A stretch of 64,000 nucleotides of DNA. Origin: Agelaius tricolor (lineage: Eukaryota > Chordata > Aves > Passeriformes > Icteridae). The notes under the pieces were generated by a model that saw only the letters and a list, made by a program, of their open reading frames with translations, was not told the DNA's origin and did not search any database. A program made the position numbers and the translations under genes. Below, piece by piece: positions 12,819-25,087 of this stretch. Positions within the stretch are counted from its first letter, which is position 1, and every line of letters begins with the position of its first letter. The stretch is from the NCBI GenBank assembly GCA_023055355.1, contig JALJCS010000004.1:19308244-19372243 (forward strand), given 5' to 3'.

Positions 12819-15800
12819 TTTCTCAAGGGAGAAAGAAAAAAAAACATAGTAACTCATATATGCATATAAAATGTATACAGAAATAAAAAGCTCATCTCAA
12901 AATCACGAAAGTTTTCACTCAGATAATTTGGCTTGTTTAAGAGCTTTTCCCTTTAGCAACACTTTTACACAGAAAGAAGTAAAAGGTTTATGAAAACATT
13001 TTATCCTTACCACAAAATAAAAATGTAAACTATTATGCAGTAAAAATCCATTTTAGCTTCTTGTATATCATCAAATAGGTGAAACCAAATATTTAATTTT
13101 TTAACTTCACAAAGACTTACTACATATTTAATATGCTAATTAGTATCCTTTAGTGATGAATTCCATCAACAAAATGCCTTACCTTGCTGACTGTCCAGCT
13201 CTGCTTGGTGGTGCATTTATTGGTGGTGTCTATGCAGCTAGGCCTGTTACCTGATAAAATTGTTTCACATACACAAGGGAAAGGTTATTCTTAAACTAAT
13301 TACTCTGGCTGCATGGTGAGAAAAACCTCTTCTGGCCCAGCTTTGTCTCACAACAATCTCTGGATAAGCAGCTGCGAGCAGCTGCAAGAAGATCTGTAAA
13401 TTATTTTCTGATGGCAATAACTGAAGTGCTAATGGCTGGAGATTACTGTTTCGGCAATTTTTTTTTTTTTAAGTAATTTCCATATTTGTTACAAGATGTA
13501 TTTTTCCCCATGTGATAAAAGCAGTCATTCTCACAAAAATGTAAGGTCTCAGGGCACAGTTGATTTTTTTATATATAGGTATTTACCATCACAGTGTGCC
13601 CTAAAGAAACACAGGATTCAGATTAGCATATCCGTGCTCTTTTTGGTCCATTTTTATCGTCTTATTCCTTTCCCTGAAAACATGAGGAAGTATTGCCTCC
13701 AATTCTGAGCTTGAAATCAGATTAATCCATTATATATTTTTTGGTAAATTGGATTGGTCACTAAATTTCTCCATATCTGTTTTCCCATCTCTAATATTTA
13801 CTAGTCATTGTAAAAATTAATTTTAGAACAACAATTGAAGCTAACTGATATCTCCTGTACTTTTCCCAAAGGAATCTAGGAGGCAAGTTTAACTAACTCA
13901 AAGGTGTAAAAAAATTGAGAAAGGCTAACTATTTCACATAAAATGGGTTTTTATTTAAGCTGGTTTCAAACAATGCCATTTTAATTTGACTTGTTCATAA
14001 AACAAACTACATGAAGGCCACTCAGTTGAACAGATAGATTATTTAAGAAAGTGGCCATAGAATATAATTAAAAATATACTGTTTTACAGGCACATTCATG
14101 CCTTTCCCTGATCACTCCAAAGGAAAGCAAAATGTGCCTTTCTGCTTTCACACGATGCCATGGGCATCAAGTTAAGGATGCAAGAACCCTAAACCCACAC
14201 TGCAGTGAATGTCTGACCAGCCAACTATGTTCAGGTGAGTGCCATTTTCTCTGCCATGATCTGCTGTTTGCCAGCTGCAAGACCTAACAACTGTTGGTAT
14301 AACATTCTGCCCCTCTGAATACTGCTACACTTGTTAAAGTGAATGATTTAAAAGTTTAGCCAACTTTTTAATCCAGCTTTAGTTACTCTAAGCACATTCA
14401 GCCAAAACCGTTGTGCTTGATTGCCTTGGGGATGTCACACTTATTGTACGTTCACTGAATTACTAGAAATTCAAGCCTCCTGCAATCACTACAGGCAATA
14501 AGAGTTCTTCATTTGCCATCTGTAACCACTGCAAATTTGTCTAGAAACCCTCACACTTTCTCTTTTACTAGGTAACTGAATAATTCAAAAACACAAAGAT
14601 AACAAAAAGAGAAACAACAGTCAGAAATTGTAACCAGCGCTATTCTTCAAGTCTCCAGCTAAAATGAATAAAATAGTTTGAGGGTTGACACTATTTCTTT
14701 TTCTTCTTTCTTGATAGCTGAAAAGGAAGGTTTAAGATGAAAAAATTGATATTTAATTCAAAACAATTGAAGAAAACAGAAAAGCTGGATATAAAGGATC
14801 TCTTTTCCAATCACAAAATTGTTTGAATTAAGATATTGCCTTCACCTCATGATGAAAAGATTTGGGATTTAGTTTCCCATGGCTATAAAATGGGAGAATG
14901 TTCCAAACAGCCAGCTACCATGTGGTCTCTGCTGGAGCTTGCAAATCTATTCACTAGTAAAAAACCTGCAAACAGAGCATTCTGCCTGTAAATAAAATAG
15001 GGAATGGATACAAGCAGACAAACCCATTTTCTTCCATCACAATCCATATTTTAAGACACAGAAGACATTTGAAAAGGACAAGAAGAGCTGCCTCACAATA
15101 ATGTTGCATTAATTGGGACAGTCTTCTAAGATGTAGAGTTTTGGATACACATATGTGTTCTGAAATTAGTAGAAGATACACAGACAGCTCTAAGGAAGTG
15201 GGGGCAGTGTCCTTCTCAAATGTATATTAGTCATCTCCATTATTAATTCCAGTCCCAATATCTATCAAATACACTGGACTATGGTAGGGGATAGCACTGT
15301 TTGGAGGTGGAGGGATTTTTAAATTCCAAATATCTGCAAACTGGCTGAAAAGCATGCCTTTGGCAAATAAGTTGTTTGTCTTTTTATGATTGATATCATA
15401 AAGATTTATGCTAACAATTAAGGATTCTGTTGCTTTGAAAGACACTTAATGGAAACATTTTAAATTGTTCAGTGACACGGTATTCAAAGGACCCTTTGGG
15501 GGCTGCTAGTGACCTCTACCTCAGGAAAAAGGATTTAATTGCTGAAATAACAGCATCTCGGTCTATTTTCCTGCCCAACTCCATTTTTAAACAAGAAAGA
15601 GGTTGTGCTTGTGTAGTGCAAATAAGTCAAATAGAAGAAATAATTGGGTTAGGGGCATTGAGCTGTATAGGAACTTGTGCAGGTGCATGCCAAAAAATGG
15701 GACAACTAAACATTTCCACAATTACTGCTTTTGGCATTTATTTTTGTTTTGGGGTTTTTACTTACATCCACAAAGCAAGTTTAAAAAAAAGTCAATTTTA

Positions 15801-17744
15801 CCTAAGATAAATTAAAATTTGCTTTATCTGACATTTAGGTTACACTGGTTATTAAAACTATTATCCCAGATGATAATTGAGAAAAAATGCAATCTGTCCA
15901 CAATCATTATTATATTTACCTTAGGTTCACCCTCCTCCAAATTTTATGAGCACAGTTTATGTGAAATTAAACAATGCCAAAATCGTTCACCATTTCTATG
16001 CAGTTGTCCAGTAGCCCAATTAGTCACCACTTACACTGGAATGTTTTGACTGGATTAGTTGATCAGGCTGAGCTGAAAAGGACTCAGCCTTTATGAGAAG
16101 CGAAAGTAGTAGGGATAACTGCAGCCTTGCAAATTGAATAGATGATTACTCATTAGCTCTATAAAGAGACAAATGTTCTCTTACATTAATCTCAAGGAAG
16201 TATGTCATATTCCCAAATCTAGCCCCAGCTGGCACCAAATTCAATACAATTCTGCTTTGCATTGCTTTGTACCAGATTATACAAGGGGGTTTTGTGTATA
16301 AGAGATATACCTGAAGCCATTTTTAAAAAAAGGAAAATGTTGCCACTAAGAGAATTAAGGCCATGATCTGTTCCTATCTCTCAGATGAATCTCCTAGAGC
16401 ACTTTTTCTTCAGGCAAGAGTGGCAATTGTCCTTTACATTCCCAGTATCTAAAGCTGTGCAGTCTTCCCATTAACTTACAACCTACACTTCACTGTATTC
16501 CCATACCCACACAACAAAGAGAAGAGTTTATTTATAGCCCTACTTACTATCTCTTTTGCTTCAGGATGTACGAATACAATTACTCAGTCCTTGACTGAAA
16601 AAGTAATTTTTACCTTTCTTTCAGTTACAAAACTTGCAGTTTCTAAATCCAGCTGTCTCAAAAGTGGCTGTCTTAATTTCCCACTTGCATGTCAGCAAAT
16701 TTCTGCATGCACAAAGGCAGACTTCCCCTTCTCAATTCAGAATGCAATTTTCAATTACCTTCTCATGGCTTCCAGCTACAATCTGGGTTTTCTGACTGCA
16801 CATAACCCCTGACCTGTTGTGATAAGAATCACTCCCATCTCAGAAAATGACAGTCTCTCATTATCACTATATTTTTAAACTTCACTTTAACACCTCTTCT
16901 CCCCTTTGATATATTTGTGGATATCTTTCCTATTCTGGCCTCATGGGTGAAGGATTTCATTTGTGTGCTGAATAGAGGTGTTTTTGCATTCAGAAATTCA
17001 TGCTGCATAACCAGCTTGTCTGTTTCTTTACACACACACTTTGACAACTTGAGTGCATTGGGTCCTAAGTTTTAATTTTGAGCATCTTAAAGCATTAAAA
17101 AGTTTGCAATGATTTTTCTACTCAAAAAAAAAAATTAGTAATACTAAACATCCTCTATTGTATCTTTTTTCTCTCTTTTTAAAGTTAGATTTGACAGATG
17201 ACTGACATAAGTTCCCTGGCTATATTAAAACAAAGCAAGTTGCCTGAGTGGCTTCTTCAGCAGCTCAACAGTGATGCAAGAGAAACTGGAGATCAACATT
17301 AGTCTTTAAGTTGCCCTACACCTGGACAGAATCAGCATAAATATTACTTTTCTTAACCTGTCAGAAATAAGGCCAAAGTGTTTTTCACTTCTGATATCAG
17401 TTGTATCACAAAGCTCATTGCTGTGCCAGAAACTATTATTACCAGAGTTTTATATGCACACTGAAGGGGTTAAAGACAAACATAAAGACTAACATTTAAA
17501 GAAACATCTCTCAAACATTCTGTAATGAACCACTTGGATGCTGAGGCTAAAATTTGTCTTAATCAAGCTTTAATTTTCAAACTAAAGGAGAACCATTTTT
17601 AACTGTAGAGAAAGGGTGGGGAGGGGGAGGTTTGTGCTGATCTCTTTCCCACCCCATGACCCACTATTGTACAACTGCAAAACTCAGAAAATTTATTCAG
17701 AAACTTTGTGTAGAAACTTTGTCCAGGCACACCTGGACAGACAG

Positions 17745-17760
17745 ACACACACACACACAC
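17745..17760. repeat. (AC)8 microsatellite
   Basis: Eight AC units, directly preceded by a GACAGACAG stretch and a small perfect palindrome, GTCCAGG-CACA-CCTGGAC. Confidence 0.85.
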
Positions 17761-17787
17761 TCACCTGCCCTTTTGATGTCAACAAAC

Positions 17788-17805
17788 TTCCAGAATCTTC
17801 TGGAA
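17788..17805 (+). promoter_or_regulatory. Four-unit heat-shock element match
   Basis: The sequence TTCCAGAATCTTCTGGAA fits TTCnnGAAnnTTCnnGAA exactly: four alternating inverted pentamers, more than the three usually needed for an HSF trimer. It is also a perfect nine-base palindrome around a TC centre when the outer C and G are included. No gene is seen nearby, so any target is unknown. Confidence 0.5.
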
Positions 17806-17850
17806 GATTGAGCTTGTCCAAAACTCCTTAAAGAGGATGTACTGGGGAAT

Positions 17851-17859
17851 TTCCTGGAA
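17851..17859 (+). promoter_or_regulatory. STAT-type (GAS) motif
   Basis: TTCCTGGAA fits the TTCNNNGAA consensus. It lies about 45 bases after the heat-shock-element match. A short consensus such as this occurs often by chance. Confidence 0.25.
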
Positions 17860-17975
17860 GAATCAGGAAAATCAATTTTCCATGCATCCATGGGCCCCTA
17901 CCCCTGACAGTGCAGGACATTGTTTCATGACTACAGGCCATGATCACACATATATCACTGGAGCCATGGGTAGTG

Positions 17976-17977
<2 letters not shown>

Positions 17978-18023
<46 letters not shown>
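17978..18023. repeat. (ATCT)n tetranucleotide microsatellite
   Basis: About eleven uninterrupted ATCT units, followed by imperfect units to about 18043. The Tyr-Leu-Ser-Ile periodic open frame across it is an artefact. Likely polymorphic in length. Confidence 0.95.
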
Positions 18024-20323
18024 ATCTATCCATCTATCTAATCTCTTCTCATATCTCTCTATTTCTCCTTTTTCCTTTGCAATTTTCCTCTCTTAGGATG
18101 ATCATAACTCCAGAATGGCTGTAGACCCCTTTTCCAATCCTTACAGTTTTTTCCAGTTAGATTTCAAAGCAATTTCTCAAATAAAATTAATTTTAATATC
18201 ATTTAGCTAGAGTAATTTGTTTTAACCCATCCCAAAGAATCTGTTAACAATGAACTCAGTTTCCCTGCTTCAGAGATGGGTCACAGCCACCCTTTGGATC
18301 TTCTGTACATACTTACAGACCTTAGCACAACAAAAAGACAGGTGAACAAAATATTCAGATTTCAGAATGATGCATGGTCTAAATTTTGTAAAAGATGCAT
18401 AAAAATATACAACCCCTTGCTTGTGAGATGAAATATTTTGTCATGCATTAAATAAGAGGAAGGAAAGGAAAAAGCTATCAAATTTTTAAATTGTAGAAAT
18501 TTAACCGTGTGTTTTCCTCAGTTTATATGAGATACCATGTTTTGAGGGGTCTGGAAACCCATGAGATTTGAATTCATCTCAAAAAGGTGCTATGAGGAAC
18601 TCCAGGAACAGCCTTATTCAGGTCAGGTGAAAGTTAAATACAATGTCAGCCTATATGGAGTAACACTGTGATAACACATTATGCTCCTATATTGAAATCA
18701 ATGGTTCACAAAGTCATTTTAAAAAATACTTTTAAAACATGACCTGTAATGAGCTGTTGTATACTAATGACTCAGCAGGTTGCAGAGGCCAAGAATTTAA
18801 GTGTTAGTGAAATGAATGAAAAGGGATTATGCATTAATTTGAATATCACAAATAACCCGTGCCATAAATGTAGGCCTTTTGCCAAGCACTAGCTTGCAGT
18901 AACAAGGATTAGTCAATTTAGAGGGTTTCTTAATAAATTATATAAGTAACAGTGGGTAAAGTTACAACCACCCAACACAGGATGTTTCACAGTGTGAGAA
19001 TGCACCACAGACTATTTAATGTACCACTTCCCTGCTGAGTGACAGAGTTAAAGGGGCTATAACATAGAAAGGAAGTATGCTACAGAGGAGAATGAGCATA
19101 TTACTTTGCAAAACCAATTTTTCCATGTATTATTAAATTCCCAGGTCACATCTCTCAGTCCTACAAATATGCCTGCATGTTGGTGGTCAAACCAAGATTG
19201 CTTTTCTTTGTTGACTGGTCAGACACATCATTTTGATCCTTCTGTTCTCCCAGCTCCACCTGTTGTTGTTTTTGGATCACCTTTCACAGAAAGGCGCTTA
19301 GTGTTCAGTTCAGGAGTACAACAGTCCAAAGTCTCCACAGGAATCCCAATTTATAATTTATAAAAGTTTTTCCTAAAAAATAGACAAACACAGACACAGA
19401 AGAGCAGACACTGAAACAATTGCTTCTGAAGAACTGTCTTTTCACACATTTTTTTCATCTCAAGTCTTCTCAGTTAAGGAGACTGGGTAGACAAGGCAGC
19501 TTTCCAACATATAACTAAAAAATTACTCAGTGTTTTCACAAAATCCACCTTTGCTGTATTTAGCAGCAAAATCCTCCCCAGGATCTCAGATCTTATGCGT
19601 AAATTATGCTTCAAGCACTGGATTGTTCTTCTAGTGCTTATAGTTCTCCATCAAAGATCCTTTCTCTTAATGGGCTTTCATTCATCTTCTCATAACTAAA
19701 AAAAGCACTAAAAGATGTGCAGTAGCTGGATATCTCTGTGGTAAGGTGACAAAAAATTACCATTTTAATATCTAAAAAAACCCCTCAACACAGTTGCACT
19801 GACATGAAGCATCTAGAAACAGCAGCTAACAATAACAAACAGTCCCTTCATGACTATGCTTATTCAGCTGTTGACAAAAAAAAATCTCATATATCTGTGG
19901 CTCTGCATACTTTTCAAGTAAAGAAACAGTTTAAACCAAAATTTATGTCATACCATGTTTTCCAATGGGACAGCATATATTGCAAAACAGCTTCTACTCC
20001 TTTAGTCTTTCATAGAACAAAAACTTATCCACATTCAAATATTTAATTTATGATCTAAACTTGATGTAAAATTTCTACAGAACAAAAGTAATCCTGTATT
20101 TTGTAAAATACTGATTAGTTATTTAAATGTACAGGTCAGATATTAAGCACAAATTATACATTCCTAGCTTTCCTGAAAACATGTCAAATATGTATACATC
20201 ATTTTTAATGATAACAGAAAATATAACGTGTCGAATCTGCTGCTTGTCTCAATTTTTGACAGCTCTTGTTAATTAGGATCTATAAGATTGCAGTAAGGTA
20301 TAAAATTTTTCTCTAATGTTTCT

Positions 20324-20385
20324 CAAGAGCTACATGTAGCACAAAGAGCTACATTCCCAAGAGCTGCATATAGCACAAAAGTAGA
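20324..20385. repeat. Imperfect tandem duplication, period about 34
   Basis: CAAGAGCTACATGTAGCACA and CAAGAGCTGCATATAGCACA start at 20324 and 20358, with an extra agagctacat between them. A local duplication with no known family. Confidence 0.75.
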
Positions 20386-21458
20386 AATTAACATAGAACT
20401 ACTACAGTATTATATGTTAATTAGGTTTTCTATCACAGCAACAAATGTTTATTGACAAAATTTCATGTTAGATGTGGGAAGGGAAAGGGAAACAGGAAGG
20501 AAGAGAAAAAGGGGAAGGTGAAGGGGAAGATGCTGAAACCCAAACAAACATGCCATTTTAAAAGTCAATAATGCTCAAGCAATTGTCGCGTAAAAGACAC
20601 TCTTTGACTAAAATTTAAAAAAAAAAATTAAAGTAGAGTGTTGAACATTTTACAACCCTGATTTATATCACCTTAACAGAATTACAATTATTCTTGAGAT
20701 AGTCTGTAAACCGTTTTCACATTCAGAGCTGCACTGTAGCTGCAGTGTAACTGCATACAACTGTAAGAGACAATTATTTTTAAGGATAAAATTAGACATA
20801 TGTCCAAGCTTAGTACTTCAGAATTGTAGCTCTCTTGTCTCTCCTTAGATACCATAATTCTAAAAAAGAATTAGAATGTAACTACTCATTAAAACTCATA
20901 TAAGTTGTGTTTTGAAGTTTTGAAATATATGTATGCATGCTACACAACTAAAACTGATTTTGAAGATACATTTTCAGTGACTAATTGTGTTCAAAGAGGC
21001 AGTAGATTAAAAAAATTACCAGTACTTCACAGAAAAATTATTTTATATAATCTGCAGCATTTCTGCTTTGATTGTTCTGGTAAAAGTTTAAAAAAATCCT
21101 TCTTTTTCTTATTTTATAGTGGTACTTGTGCTCACAAAGAAGCTTTAAAACATGGCTTAAAAAGTATCTGGTCGGACAAGCTAATGCAATTTGCCATCTT
21201 TTACAGAAACCAATTGATTTGCGCATCATAAGAGGGCAAAAAATATTTGATTAATCCACAGTAAATATTGAGAATTATTTTTATAAAGTCACAGTTCTAC
21301 ATGTGCAGACTTATATTTGTATAGTCAACTTATGGGTCTCTTCTAATTTTACAATGTTTTCTTAAATTCCAAAATAAATACAGATTGGGAAGTGTAATTG
21401 GCTTATTCACTTTTATCTCTTGAAAAGTTTCAGTGAACATGGATTTCATTAAGAGGGA

Positions 21459-21497
21459 AGTAACCTTTCAAATTTCAGTAACCTTTCAAGTTCAGAA
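21459..21497. repeat. 18-base tandem duplication
   Basis: AAGTAACCTTTCAA is followed 18-19 bases later by CAGTAACCTTTCAA, a simple local duplication. Confidence 0.7.
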
Positions 21498-23063
21498 AGT
21501 CACACTCAGAATTTTTATTTTTTCCATCAGATATTTTAAAATAAATACATATTGGCCATTACTTGATTGAAAAAATTACTTGATCAAAAAAAAAAGTTTC
21601 TCTTGATGCAACCATTTTTGATTAAAGCTAGAGACACATAACACATTTTAAAAACACAAAGTTTTGACACATATGGCACTGGAAACAGACCTCTCAGGTG
21701 GATTTATTTGCCTAGAATAGATGGGTCTTGATGCTACTTTAATAATAAAAGAAAAATTGCTAGAAATCCATACAATTTTTTAGAAAATATATATTATTTA
21801 TATTTTTATAAAATATAATATTCAAGTGTTGTTTTGATGAAGATCAAAACACAGCAAGAGCATTCTGTTCTTGTATAGCACAATTTTGACCCCTGTATCC
21901 ATTCATTTGTACAGACTTAAAGACAAAATTAATGCAAATAACTTTAATGGAGCTGCATTTTTTTCAAAAAAATATAAGTTTTCAGCTAGCCTATGACTGC
22001 ATGTTTTCTGGACAGTGAAACAGACTATCAATAAGTGAGAACTTCCCAGTGAGCTAAGCCAGAAAATCTGGAAAACAATGAAGAACAGAATGGATCTGTA
22101 TTCTAATGTCAAAAGGTACCCTCTAGACCTTTCCTGGGAAATTTAGGAGTTCAGAAAATATTTTGCTTTTCCATTCTGCTTCTAGAAATTTTGTTTACTG
22201 AGTTGTGTACTATCCTAACAAAAGCAATACAGCAAACAAAAATCTGAACTTCTCTCAGGATTCCTTTCAAGTTTGCAACCATAATAACATCATTTCCAGA
22301 ACACATGGAAAAATGGGTTACTACTCTGACATGAAAACAAGGCCATAATATTAATCTTAGCACACCAACTGATATTTTTTTGTGCAGAACTTTACATTAT
22401 GGCAGCAACTCACCCACCCAAACTGCTTGGAAGTTGCTCATTGCCTCCATCCATGGGTAATCTCCCAGACAGGTTAAGTTCAGTTAGCAGCACTTTAGAT
22501 GAGTTCAGCAGCATTTGTTAGTCAAAAGGTCTAGTTGTTCCCAAGGTGCATTTCCATCCTTCTCCACATATCTTTATTAATTGAGGGGCTGCAGATTATT
22601 GGGAGGAGGATATTATTCAAGAGGGAAAGAGAGCAGCATTCTTTACAGAGGAAACAGATAAAAAGTTAGAAATTATTTTATCATATATTTTATTAAATTA
22701 TTCCTTTTTCTTGATAATGGCTGAGAACTGGAAAACATGGCTTTCAGAACTCTTTCTAACCATTTGTATTCAGAAACCTGTGTGTGTGTCCAATGTATAT
22801 ATGAAGTGCAACATTACAAAGCAAAGCCTCAGGAAATCAGGTAGCCTACTCTGCTGGAAAGGTTGCTATTTAATTCCGCAGGTTTCCCCAACAAGATGGA
22901 TGGGCATCCACACAGATATTGAGGATGCTTCCTTACAAAACACAGTAGAGTGTCATATTCCAGCCAATTGACTAATTCTGGCACACAGTAAAGAAATGAC
23001 AAATTGCTGAGATGATGCACCATATCCTCTGGTATCTCATTGAGTGCCTCATAAAGTGCTGTA

Positions 23064-23081
23064 CAGCTCTCTAGTGGTCAA
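23064..23081 (-). promoter_or_regulatory. Candidate CTCF binding motif
   Basis: The minus strand reads TTGACCACTAGAGAGCTG. It fits the core CCASYAGRKGGC with one mismatch (A for the first G after K). It has the same orientation as the candidate at 12801. Confidence 0.3.
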
Positions 23082-24573
23082 GTGAGCACATTTAGAGGCA
23101 GCTAAAATATCCCCAGACTGTGCCGCCTAGAACTTTGCCGCTGTTGTCAACAATATACTTTTCTACAAATGCATTACTTGTAGTACTCACAAAAATTGTT
23201 TCTATTTGAATACATGTATTTCCTTTCTTCTCCTCAAATAAAAAGAAAAATAAACCAATTTTTCACCACAAAAACTGCCAGCTACCTCCCAGTTCCTCTG
23301 TGGAAGATAGTGTCAAATCTGCCATTTACCTGAACAGCAGCAGAATTTTGCCAGTGTCAAGTACTCTTCAAAAATCCGCGTCTTCATCTCTATTGTTTTG
23401 AGAACACATACACAAGAAGGATCGAGTTGTTACCATATACGTTTCATAACATTTTCTGCAAGACATAGCACTATTTTCTTGTTTGATGAGCTGTGACATT
23501 GTTGGTGAAATCAAACCTGTTGCTCTAAAGGTTGCTACCATGCAAGCTCTGATGGAGCCGGCAACTGAAAATTTAGATGGATTTTTTTATTCCTTCATAC
23601 TGTGATACAAAACAAATAAAAAATTGCACCTAAAATCTATTCTTCCCTTAGTGTTGAACCACAGGCATGCACCAAAGAAACATGACAGTATTTTGAAACC
23701 CCTCAGGTATTTTTGGCTGGGATGAAGGCCAGAGCATAAAGTAAAGCTTAGAGTACTTTTCTTAGTCCTCCACTATGGTATGGCTACTACCCTCTCTTAA
23801 CATGGCCTGAGAGGCAGACAGCCAGTTTGTTGGATGGGTCAGTGGCTGGTTATCCTTCCACCTTTCCTCTGTACCTGTCTTCAGACAGCAAGGAAGAGGG
23901 CATTTGTTCCTGAGAGGTGGTTTTCCACAGGTGCATTGGTGTTCCTTGGGCTTGGTTTTGAGGGCAGCAGCTGGGTGTTGTAAGTGTGAAGGAGATCAGC
24001 TGTAAGAAAGGAGAGGTGTAGAAGAGGGAGGAGGCAGATGTCAAAGGTTTTGAGAAATATCAGTTCAGCATAAAAATACCTCAGAAATCAAAACAGAAGA
24101 AAAATAGAAATCACTAGGGGCACAAAAAATTAAATAGATATAGCCTGTTAATCTATAATAAGAGATATGGACAGAGTTATTATAGAAAATCCTAAGTGGA
24201 AAGCCCTCAGAATTCATAATTGAAGCAGAAATGCAGCTGTAATATCTGAGTGTTTCCTGCTAAAAAATTACAAAATGCAGGAAGCACTGGCTGACTGTCC
24301 TTGCAGAACACCCTAAAGCAAACAAAAGAGAATCACAATTTCAGATTGGCAATAAAGTTTTTAATCTCTGATGGAAGTCGGAAGTGAAAAAAACCCAAAC
24401 TTTTTCACCAAAGTATTAAAAATATGCTGTGCACTGTCCTCTCCTGCTCTACCACACAGAGAGGTTCATTAGGTGATTTACAAATCAACAGCAATTAAAA
24501 CGTAACTTGCTTAAGTGCTCTGAATGAGAGGACACTAAGGGACTGAAGGATGGCAGTGAAGAGCTTTTGTCTC

Positions 24574-25087
24574 TGTGCTGGTCTTGAATGGAAGAGAGTT
24601 AAAATTTCCCACAGTCGCTGTTACGGCGCTGCATTTTGGGATTGTGCAGCACATATTGCTGGCAATACAAGGCAGATTTCATTCCTGCTGAGCTGCACTG
24701 ACACAGGGTCAAGGCCTTTTCTGCTCCCCATCCCAGCAAGCTGATTTGAGCAAGATGTTGGGGCAGGTCACATGTCTGCGACAGCTCACTCCCACTTACC
24801 AAGTGGATATTCCATACCACATGAGCACCAGTAATAAAAAGCTGTAGGAAGAAGAAGGAATGGAAGACACTTAGACTTATAGACATTCAGAATAATGGCA
24901 TTTGCCTTCCCAGGTGGCTGGTGCAGGCTTGCTTTCCTCGAGATGACTGAAGACCTGCCTGCTTGTGAGAAGTGGTGAATGAAGTTCTTGGTTTGCTTTG
25001 CTTGCTTGCAGCTTTTGCTGCTCTTCTGACTCTCTTCCCCATCCCTCTGAGGGAAAGTGAGTGAATGACCAGCTTAGCTGCTGGTCA
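24574..25087 (+). mobile_element. Solo LTR of an avian endogenous retrovirus
   Basis: It begins TGTGCTGGTCTTGAATGG and ends near CTGCTGGTCA. In order it holds a GAGAGTTAAAATTT element, CTGAGCTGCACTGACACAGG then TCAAGGCCTTTTCTGCTCC, GATATTCCATACCACATGAG, an AATAAAAAGCTG TATA-like box, and a distal block with TTGCTTTGCTTGCTTGC and CTCTTCCCCATCCC. This order is the same as in the LTRs at 42681 and 59443 and in a common avian LTR group. No internal retroviral genes flank it. No clear target duplication is visible, so the edges are approximate. Confidence 0.75.

Larger units (their letters stand above)
5837..24573. other. Long intergenic stretch, no gene recognised
   Basis: Across about 18.7 kb I find no exon with coding character, no RNA gene and no transposon I can name. 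What is visible: microsatellites (7212-7229, 17745-17760, 17978-18023), a T/G-rich tract with a long G run (12640-12790), a CTCF-like motif (12801), a heat-shock-element match (17788), a STAT-like site (17851), a 34-base near-tandem repeat (20324), an 18-base repeat (21459) and another CTCF-like motif (23064). Open frames of 100-118 codons occur (6656-7012 minus, 15472-15810 plus, 20905-21231 plus) but have no domain, conserved motif or splice context. Confidence 0.55.

Noticed and set aside
12570..12886. Three overlapping Phe/Leu/Gly-rich frames resembling membrane segments
   Set aside because: They result from a T/G-rich low-complexity tract; the same hydrophobic pattern appears in several frames.
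15472..15810. 112-codon plus-strand open frame
   Set aside because: No domain, no splice-site context, no recognisable homologue; within the range expected by chance in a window of this size.
17837..18124. 95-codon frame with a periodic Tyr-Leu-Ser-Ile stretch
   Set aside because: Produced by translating the ATCT microsatellite.
20324..20385. Possible CRISPR-like or phage-type repeat array
   Set aside because: Only two imperfect units with no spacers; the window is vertebrate DNA, so an ordinary local duplication is the fitting explanation.
24920..25087. Possible promoter or first exon because of its higher GC content
   Set aside because: The segment aligns in order with the distal part of the avian LTR group, so it is LTR sequence.
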